From Schoenoplectus triqueter (Eukaryota; Streptophyta; Magnoliopsida; Poales; Cyperaceae), in NCBI GenBank assembly GCA_964058805.1, contig CAXKVV010000747.1, positions 1-29,820 on the forward strand: DNA of 29,820 bases, given 5' to 3'. Shown piece by piece: positions 22,718 through 29,820 of this stretch. The position numbers and the translations under genes are program-made. Position 1 is the stretch's first letter, and every line of letters begins with the position of its first letter. The notes under the pieces are model-generated. The model made no database searches. It was not told the DNA's origin and saw only the letters and a list, made by a program, of their open reading frames with translations.

Positions 22718-23780
22718 ATGTCACAAAATCATGAAAAACTTACAGGGGTAATGCTAAATGGCAAGAATTACCACGTGTGGGCAAGACAAGTCATCTTTGC
22801 CTTAAGCGGCCGAGAAAAGAGTGAACACATCGACTCAGAGGACAAGGCACCCAAACAATCAGTTCCACCAACCGAACCAGAAAAAAGGGCATTAGCAAGA
22901 TGGAAAGTAAGCGATCATACAGTCATCACTTGGCTACTCGCAACAATGGAACCACAGGTATCTGACATACTTTCATACAAAGATACCGCATTAGAAATTT
23001 GGCAAAGGGCTGAAAAACTGTACGGCCACAAGAAAAATTATGCCCATATTTACCAAATTCAAAGAGAAATGCAACAAGCAAAATAGCAAGGTCAACCAGC
23101 CATGAATCTATTTGGATTTCTCCAAAAGAAAAAAAGATGAAATTAGAATTTATAGACCTCGTACCACTGATCTTGCTGAAATCCAAAAACGAGAAGAACA
23201 GGATGAGGTTTTCCAATTTCTTGCTGGCCTTGACTCAACATATGAGGCAGTAAGGTCGCAAATATTGCTCCTAGCCGAACTTTCATCCCCAGATGAAGTG
23301 GCTTCAATGGTGCAAGGAGAAGAAACAAGAAGAGAGGTAATGGGATCACAAGCTCTCGAAAATCTAGAGGCAAAAGGGTTTGCTGCCATGGCAAGGCCCT
23401 ACCCTAATTTTCGGCCGGAGGTAAGAGGAGACCAAGAAGTCGAGAAATGCGAGCATTGCAAAAGAGAGGGGCACCGCAAGGAGTCTTGTTGGTTCCTCAA
23501 CCCTCACCTTCGGCCGAAATGGCACAAAAAGGGGTTTGATCGCAAGGGAGAAAAAGGAACCAGCCATGGAGACAGAGGCAGCTACAAGAAGGGTTATATG
23601 GTGGACTCAACAAATAACACAGGGGCAGCCCAAAATGGAAATAATGTTGAAGATAGAAATAACGCTGGAGCCTTCTCTGGATCCCATGAGGCAAGCAGTT
23701 CGGATCCTATGCGGCACCTTCTCCAACAACTCTCTGCGATACTAAATCAAAAACAGGAAAATGCAAAGACCTCTGGTATG
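22718..23780 (+). pseudogene. gag: Copia gag region, broken
   Basis: Encodes the nucleocapsid part of the copia polyprotein. The N-terminal portion (from 22718) has the NYHVWARQV and EIWQRAEKLYG stretches typical of plant copia Gag. It is interrupted by a TAG stop at 23084-23086 and then by a frame change at the seven-A run 23129-23135. The downstream frame continues with FLAGLDSTYEAVRSQIL and a CCHC zinc knuckle, C-x2-C-x4-H-x4-C, in CEHCKREGHRKESC at about 23452-23493. The mutations prevent an intact product. Function follows from the family; the breaks are seen directly. Confidence 0.85.
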
Positions 23781-26700
23781 ATTTGTGTCTCTAATTTATC
23801 TTTAATTTCTAAAAATTCTAGATGGATATTGGATTCGGGCGCAACTAATCATATGACCGGAAATATAAATTTACTGACCTCATTTAAAAAATATAAGACC
23901 AAACAATTTGTTACAGTTGCAAATGGTGATAAAATGGAAATCCTTGGAGAAGGCTTAATAAATATATTCACAAAAATAATTCAAAATGTCTTGTACATAA
24001 AAGATTGCTCATCAAATCTATTATCTATTAGTAAAATCACAAAAGAGTTGAATTGTGAACTTATTTTTTTGACAAAAAATGTGATTTTTCAGGATCGGAT
24101 AACAAAGATTATGATTGGTGAAGGATTTCTAGAAAACGGGCTTTATTTTTTAAATGAAGAAAAAATCAATCTCAACATAACCAAAAATGAAGAATTAAGC
24201 ACACTTTGGCATAGAAGAATTGGGCATCCCTCCGACAAAATTTTAAAGAGTCTTTTTAATTTTTCAAAATTAGACAATAATAATTGTGAGACATGTAAGC
24301 TAGGAAAACATACTAGGTTACCTTTTAATTTATCAAGTTGTAAAAGTAAAAAAACCATTTGATTTGGTTCATTCGGATGTATGGGGTCCCGCACCAATTA
24401 ACTCTTTTAATGGATACAAATATTTTATTATCTTTATTGATGATTTCTCTAAAATAACTTGGTTATATTTACTAAAAAATAAAAATGAAGTATTTTCACA
24501 ATTTCTCGATTTTTATAACTTCATAGAAAACCAATATGAAGCAAAAATTAAAACATTTAGATCCGATAACGGAACGGAATTTGTGAATCAAAAATTTTCA
24601 ACCTTATTTAAGGAAAAAGGAAATTTACATCAAATATCATGTGTTTATACACCCCAACAAAACGGTGTTTCCGAAAGAAAAAAAATAGACACTTACTTGA
24701 AATGACTCGAGTACTTTTATTTCAAAATAATGTACCTAAAACTTATTGGTCGGATGCCGTTCTTACCGCAACATATTTAATAAATCGATTGCCTAGTGCT
24801 AATTTGAATTATAAGAGCCCATTAGAAATTCTTTATCAAAGAAAAATTAATCTTGAGCATTTAAAAATATTTGGTTGCACATGTTATGTACATAAAAATA
24901 AACAAGACAAGTTAGATTATACCTCAATTAAGACTATTTTTCTGGGTTACTCATCACAAAAAAAGGGATATAAATGTTATGATCCTAAAAATAAAAGTCT
25001 ATATATTTCTAGGGATGTAACATTTTTAGAAAATGAGCCATATTACAAAGAAAAAATTCATGAGGAATTTATTAGAGAAGCCTTCAAGGAAATCACATTA
25101 CCCCAATTCAATCCATCAATAGAAGAGGTAAGACCAATAGAACTTGAAATTACACCCGAAAATGAAAATGAAAGTGAAAATGAGGAGGAAATAGAAGAAA
25201 TTTCCTCAAATGAAGAAGATCAAAATATAGAAGAAACAACATTGAGAATGTCGAGTCGAACAAGAAACCCTTCAACAAGACTAAGAGATTATGTAACTTG
25301 TAAGGTACAATATCCTATACAAGATTTTATTTCTTATGATAATATCTCCTCCAACCATAAAATATTTTTGACCTCAATTAAAAAAAAACAAGAGCCAAAT
25401 AATTATTTTGAAGCCATTAAAAATCCGGTTTGGACCAAAGCCATGAAAGAAGAGTTAAAAGCTCTTGAAAAAAATGAAACATGGGTAATTGTACAATTAC
25501 CACAAAATAAAAAACCCGTAGGATGTAGATGGATATATAAAATTAAGTATAATAGTGATGGTACCATAGAACGGTACAAGACTCGCTTGGTGGCCAAATG
25601 ATACACACAAATCTACGGTATAGACTATTATGAGACTTTTGCACCCGTTGCAAAAATGAATACCGTACGAATTTTATTTTCAATTGCGGTAAACCAAAAT
25701 TGGAAACTATACCAAATGGATGTCAAGAATGCCTTTCTTCAAGGAACTCTTGAAGAAGAGGTGTACATGAATTTACCACCCGGTCATGAAAAAGAGAATG
25801 ATCAAAGATTAGTTTGCAAGTTGAAGAAGTCAATTTATGGATTAAAGCAATCTCTAAGAGCATGATATGGAAAACTAAGCTCTTATTTAATTTCTTGTAA
25901 TTTTAAAATTAGTAATGCCGACCATTCCTTATTTGTTAAAATTATAGGAACTAACACCACTATTGTATTAGTATATGTTGATGATCTTATAATCACCGGG
26001 AACAACCAAGAAGAAATTAAAATGATAAAATTTCAACTAAAACAAAAATTTGACATCAAAGATTTAGCCTATTTAAAATATTTTTTAGGAATAGAAGTAG
26101 CATATTCAAACCAAGGTTTATTTATCTCTCAAAGAAAATACACCTTAGATTTGTTAGAAGAGATCGGGAAATTAGGTAGTAAACCGGCCTCCATACCCAT
26201 AGATGGAAAATACAAACTAAATACCGAGGATGGAGAATGTTTAGAAGATATAAACCAATTTCAACGACTTGTAGGAAAATTGATTTATCTTACGGTAACT
26301 CGTCCGGATATTTCATATTCCGTAAGCCAAATTAGCAAATTCATGCATAGTCCAAGAACACCACATCTTGAGGCCATTAATAGAATATTAAAATATTTAA
26401 AAGGAACACCCGGCAAAGGAATTTTCATGAAATGCAATAATTCTAATGAAGTGTGTGGCTATTCCGATGCAGATTGGGCCGGAAGCTTCGATAGAAAATC
26501 GACAACCGACTTTTGCACATTTGTAGACGGGAATCTAGTCACATGGAAAAGCAAGAAACAAAATATTATGGCACGATCAAGTGCCGAAGCAGAATATCGT
26601 GCCATGACATCCTCCGCAAGCGAATTAACATGGATCAAACAACTTCTTTCGGATTTTGGGATTCAAGTTCAAATACCAATGAAAATGTTTTGCGACAACC

Positions 26701-26951
26701 AATCGGCACGACATATAGCATCCAACCCGGTGTTTCATGAGAGAACCAAACACATCGAGGTTGATTGCCATTTTATTCGAGAAAAGATTCAAGCAAAAGA
26801 AATTGAGACTCCTTTTGTGAGAAGCGGAGATCAATTAGCGGATGTATTTACGAAGAGATTAGACCCAAAACCGTTTAAAGAAAATATAGACAAATTAGGG
26901 TTGATTGACATCTATACGCCTAACTTGAGGGGGAGTGTTGAAACTAAGTAG
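23781..26951 (+). pseudogene. pol: Copia pol region (protease, integrase, RT, RNase H), broken
   Basis: Protease active-site text WILDSGATNHMTG lies near 23823. The integrase zinc finger has the histidines of LWHRRIGHP and the cysteines of CETCKLGKH (about 24204-24310). The integrase core shows D in HSDVWGP, D in RSDNGTEF and E in PQQNGVSERK. Reverse transcriptase shows [10 protein letters not shown] near 25717 and the YVDD box near 25975. RNase H shows YSDADWAGS, SSAEAEYRAM and KHIEVDCHF. Breaks are frame changes at the A runs 24348-24354 and 24678-24685, and TGA stops at 25599-25601 and 25863-25865. From 26022 to 26951 the frame is open. It ends 16 bases inside the 3' LTR. Confidence 0.9.
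26927..26935 (+). other. Polypurine tract of the copia element
   Basis: gagggggag lies directly before the 3' LTR, as expected for plus-strand priming. Confidence 0.85.
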
Positions 26952-27211
26952 TATTAGGGACAAATAATTAGCCTCAGAGGCCCTTAACGGGTTTAGTTCA
27001 TCATAGACTAATTTAGGAATTAAAGGGAGCAACTAAATTTGGTATATAAAGTTACTCAACCTTTATTCCTTTTATAGAAAGTTACCGTTATTTTTTCAAC
27101 AGCTCTTTATTTTTCTTTTGGCTATATAATACCCACTGTACAAAGAAATCAGTAGAATGAAATATAACTTTTCTCATTCATCTTCTTTGTCTCACTTTAC
27201 AAAAATTAACA
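26936..27211 (+). repeat. 3' LTR of the copia element
   Basis: 276 bp, same ends as the 5' LTR. Differences include the triplet ggg replacing ata near 26987-26989 and single changes in the U3/R portion. It is followed by the target duplication ataaa. Confidence 0.95.
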
Positions 27212-27216
27212 ATAAA

Positions 27217-28290
27217 AGAGACAAATTAAATAGTGTTTTGTCTTCTTTGAATTGTTTGTGGAGGTTGTGATATAATTAGTTCTTCGTTCAGGAAAGCTTT
27301 TTTTGTACGGATGTTTAAATAATTTTGAAACCAACGATGACATGACAGTCAAAATCCTAAAGTTCCCCAGTCAACAGTTTGTTCATCTTCCAGCACGTAG
27401 AAGTCTTGGACTTGGAATGCTTAGATTTTTCTTTTTTGTGTAAATAGCAAAAATATGCACTAACCGTTTCTTTTTTTTTGCAAAAAAAAATAGCAGGAAT
27501 CAAGACTCCTGATGATACAAGTTCATAAGCATGCACTAACTATTGCTACTACTGAATACTGATGTGATTTTCTTCAATTGTGCTCTGCTACTACAAGGAT
27601 CAAAAGGTACATGGAAGCATGGACATGCCTCCATGTACAATTTGAGTTACTTTACATTCTATGTGTACATTATTGTTTTCCATGAATTTTGGTTGCATAT
27701 CACATTCAAAAATGATAAAAAATAATTAGACACATCTACATATTGTCATATATTTTCCCTTGAATTATTGCACTAATTGGAATTAATGCAAAAATAAATC
27801 TGCTAAATTACATTTCTAGTACATAAGTGCATCTACTTTTGTTTTTATTTATTTGAAGCCGCATTTCATTTGATAGTCATCGCAACCAACAAATATATTC
27901 TTTTATATTGTAAATTAATTATAGTTATAAAATATATATGGTGCAAAAAATTATCTAACGTAACCACGCAAAGCTCAATGGTTGTTAATGCCCTGCAGGA
28001 AGCACCATATACAGGCAAAGTTCATGATATAAAAGCATGACATATCACAGAAGTTCCATATAATACCACATGAAAGGATGCAAAGTTTATCCAACAACTG
28101 AAAACACAATAAACAGCAAGCCCGGTAACAGTCAAACAAAGCACATACAACAACACACAAATATAAAAGCATAACAGTTCATTAATTGAGTACTAAACTG
28201 AACAATTGTAAGACGTCATGGAAGCAGGTACTCAGCTGATCCTTCTCTTCTCTTCCACCTGCTCCAGCGCCAAGATCCCAGTGCTTGCAC
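27217..28290. other. Intergenic DNA between copia element and the palindromic elements
   Basis: No confident gene. A 32-bp palindrome lies at 27607-27638. The 28200-28290 part may be a 3' untranslated exon of the minus-strand F-box gene at the right edge, because the minus strand has a splice-acceptor-like ttgtttcaag ending at 28291. The rest is AT-rich. Confidence 0.45.
27607..27638. repeat. 32-bp near-perfect palindrome
   Basis: gtacatggaagcatg (27607-27621) pairs with catgcctccatgtac (27624-27638) at 14 of 15 positions, around a 2-base centre. It stands alone in AT-rich DNA. Confidence 0.7.
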
Positions 28291-28617
28291 CTTGAAACAA
28301 TTACACATATGAATAACAAGGTCACATCAATGCATATACATAGCAATCTCAATGCCAACATATAATTTTGACCAAAGCAGATTGTTAGCTGATATTATAG
28401 TTCAGTTTTCAATAATTAAAAATGGAACCAGGCGGCATTTTCTGGCTCGCAGATGCAGCAGTTATCCACAAAAAGAAAAATAGGATCAAAAGAAAAACAA
28501 TGTCACTCTGCGCGCTGATACTGTAATACAGACTTGAGCTGTTAATAACATTTGATTTCCACACACACTGAAATGATGAATGTAAATTTTTCAGTAGTTT
28601 GCAAATATGAGTGGGCA

Positions 28618-28638
28618 ATATATATATATATATATATA
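28618..28638. repeat. (TA)n microsatellite, left of first palindromic element
   Basis: An uninterrupted AT/TA tract directly abutting the first 403-bp element. Similar tracts lie at 29042-29069 and 29473-29488. Confidence 0.9.
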
Positions 28639-29038
28639 GAGTGAGGCTATGGTGCTTCGCGAAGCACAAAACCTCCCGTGCTTCGCATCCGTATCTCGAA
28701 TTTGAAAGTTCATACGCTCGATCCAAACCGTTGAATATGATCTTCATATTGAAATATCTTTGGAGATCAAATTTTATATTTTTTTGAATTTTTTTGCTAT
28801 TTTTTAAATGAGTATAAAATTTGCTGATCTAACGATTTCTGCACCATCCAAAACTAGCGATTTTGTACCCATCTAAAAAATAGCAAAAAAATTCAAAAAA
28901 ATATAAAATTTGATCTCCAAAGATAATTCAATATGAAGATCATGTTCAACGGTTTGGATCGGGTGTATGAACTTTCAAATTCGAGATACGGACGCGAAGC
29001 ACGGGAGGTTTTGTGCTTCGCGAAGCACCATAGCCTCA

Positions 29039-29041
<3 letters not shown>
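28639..29041. mobile_element. Snap-back (foldback) element, copy 1
   Basis: A 403-bp element starting gagtgaggctatggtgc and ending in its exact complement. The left arm (about 28639-28825) and right arm (about 28856-29041) are inverted repeats of each other with only a few mismatches, so more than 90% of the element folds back on itself around a loop of about 30 bases. Near each end is a 16-base perfect palindrome, gtgcttcgcgaagcac. It is flanked on both sides by (TA)n, so the target was probably a TA repeat. No transposase is encoded. Open frames that cross it appear almost identically on both strands because of the symmetry and are not genes. The family is not identified. Elements preferring TA microsatellites, such as rice micron, are a functional analogy only. 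Confidence 0.85.

Positions 29042-29069
<28 letters not shown>
29042..29069. repeat. (TA)14 spacer between the two palindromic elements
   Basis: 28 bases of pure TA repeat joining the end of copy 1 to the start of copy 2. Confidence 0.95.
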
Positions 29070-29072
<3 letters not shown>

Positions 29073-29472
29073 TGAGGCTATGGTGCTTCGCGAAGCACAA
29101 AACCTCCCGTGCTTCGCGTCCGTATCTCGAATTTGAAAGTTCATACGCTCGATCCAAACCGTTGAACATGATCTTCATATTGAAATATCTTTGGAGATCA
29201 AATTTTATATTTTTTTGAATTTTTTTGCTATTTTTTAAATGAGTATAAAATTTGCTGATCTAACGATTTCTGCACCATCCAAAACTAGCGATTTTGTACC
29301 CATCTAAAAAATAGCAAAAAAATTCAAAAAAATATAAAATTTGATCTCCAAAGATAGTTCAATATGAAGATCATGTTCAACGGTTTGGATCGGGCGTATG
29401 AACTTTCAAATTCGAGATACGGACGCGAAGCACGGAAGGTTTTGTGCTTCGCGAAGCACCATAGCCTCACTC
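29070..29472. mobile_element. Snap-back (foldback) element, copy 2
   Basis: Exactly 403 bp, like copy 1, in the same orientation and differing at about five positions by my count (for example near 29119, 29166 and 29357). It has the same 16-base end palindromes and the same loop text. The right side is followed by a (TA)8 tract, 29473-29488. Tandem duplication of one insertion, or a second insertion into the flanking TA tract, could both explain the pair. Confidence 0.85.
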
Positions 29473-29589
29473 TATATATATATATATACTAAAACCAAAA
29501 TTCAAGAAACATATATGGTTCACTAAATCAGTGTTAAAGAAATTGCTGGTGGAAAGACTTACATAACTTGCAGGTCCTGAAGAAACAAG

Positions 29590-29820
29590 CTACTGTAAAC
29601 TAGGAATAAACCAACTGGCCCTCGAAAATGGACAAGGCATTTTTTCTACTGTACCAGTCTCAATGTCATACCTATGAGGCTTTCTCAACCAACGATGTAT
29701 AAAGTAAATGCAATTGCCTCGAAATCCAGCAAAAGGTTTGGCACTAATAGAGAAACCATTTGATTCCTCCAAGAAAATAATTCGGTCACCAATGCTATTA
29801 ATCTTGATCCAGCGAGGGCG
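29590..29820 (-). CDS. F-box/DUF295 protein, C-terminal end (partial, runs off the window)
   Basis: The minus-strand frame is open from the right edge (29820) to a TAG at 29590-29592, giving 76 codons of an incomplete protein. The text matches the end of plant F-box/DUF295 proteins: an ISAKPFAGFRGNCIYFIH stretch (family pattern: acidic or small residues, G-x-x-GNCIYF), then YDIETGTVEKMPCP and a terminal SWFIPSL. Such proteins are usually SCF ubiquitin ligase adaptors, but their substrates are mostly unknown. The N-terminal F-box would lie beyond the window. Downstream, on the minus strand, a good splice donor (gtaagt, complement of 29557-29562) follows the stop, so a 3' UTR intron that would contain both palindromic elements is possible. 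That part is inference. Confidence 0.8.
   Translation of the reverse strand, partial: RPRWIKINSIGDRIIFLEESNGFSISAKPFAGFRGNCIYFIHRWLRKPHRYDIETGTVEKMPCPFSRASWFIPSLQ

Larger units (their letters stand above)
22299..27211 (+). mobile_element. Ty1/copia LTR retrotransposon, structurally complete but coding-defective
   Basis: A 4913-bp element with 276-bp LTRs at both ends, each starting TGTTG and ending AACA. It is flanked by a perfect 5-bp duplication, ataaa, at 22294-22298 and 27212-27216. The order gag, protease, integrase, reverse transcriptase, RNase H identifies the copia superfamily. The two LTRs differ at 6 of 276 positions by my count, three of them clustered near 22349, indicating a fairly recent insertion. 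Coding sequence carries three frameshifts and three in-frame stops, so the copy cannot supply its own proteins, though LTRs, PBS and PPT are present. It inserted about 110 bp downstream of the F-box fragment. Confidence 0.95.

Noticed and set aside
28893..29218. Two nearly identical 83-codon open frames on opposite strands
   Set aside because: They are a consequence of the inverted symmetry of the palindromic elements and the TA spacer, which translates to Ile-Tyr repeats. They are not independent genes.

Overview
This window looks like a nuclear chromosome segment from a flowering plant, most likely a eudicot. Supporting signs are AT-rich intergenic DNA, GT-AG introns, a single-exon CC-NBS-LRR resistance gene, a chloroplast-targeted trigger factor gene with 13 exons, F-box/DUF295 sequences, and a dense load of small non-autonomous transposons plus one Ty1/copia retrotransposon. 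I cannot name the species. I saw no tRNA, rRNA, CRISPR array or bacterial-type operon.

Layout, left to right. 50-460: small hAT-like element rich in CCCGACC-type motifs. 1738-5283 (minus): intact intronless NLR immune receptor gene of 1181 codons. 5419-5811: MULE-type MITE with a perfect 9-bp target duplication, about 135 bp upstream of the NLR start codon. 8362-9012: second hAT-like element, packed with CCCGACCCG motifs and flanked by a perfect 8-bp duplication. 10810-11230: probable further hAT-like element. 11834-12215 and 13094-13768: two copies of one GCATATGCG-rich MITE family. The second copy is interrupted by a third CCCGACC element (13447-13748) with perfect 11-bp terminal inverted repeats and a perfect 8-bp duplication. 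13855-19360 (plus): trigger factor-like chaperone gene, 522 codons over 13 exons, with a long-TIR MITE in intron 11. 21969-22190: broken F-box fragment. 22299-27211: complete-length Ty1/copia element with 276-bp LTRs, a 5-bp duplication, PBS and PPT, but decayed coding sequence. 28639-29472: two near-identical 403-bp snap-back elements embedded in (TA)n. 29590-29820 (minus): the C-terminal end of an F-box/DUF295 gene that runs off the right edge.

The host genes (NLR, trigger factor, F-box) are unrelated in function and do not form a pathway. The unifying feature is transposon structure: several insertions can be delimited to the base by their target duplications, some lie directly upstream of or inside host genes, and one is nested in another. 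I found no evidence of a wholly new enzymatic system. The most unusual objects are the tandem 403-bp palindromic elements and the strand-biased CCCGACC arrays, which on the minus strand form very dense G-tract (G-quadruplex-capable) DNA.
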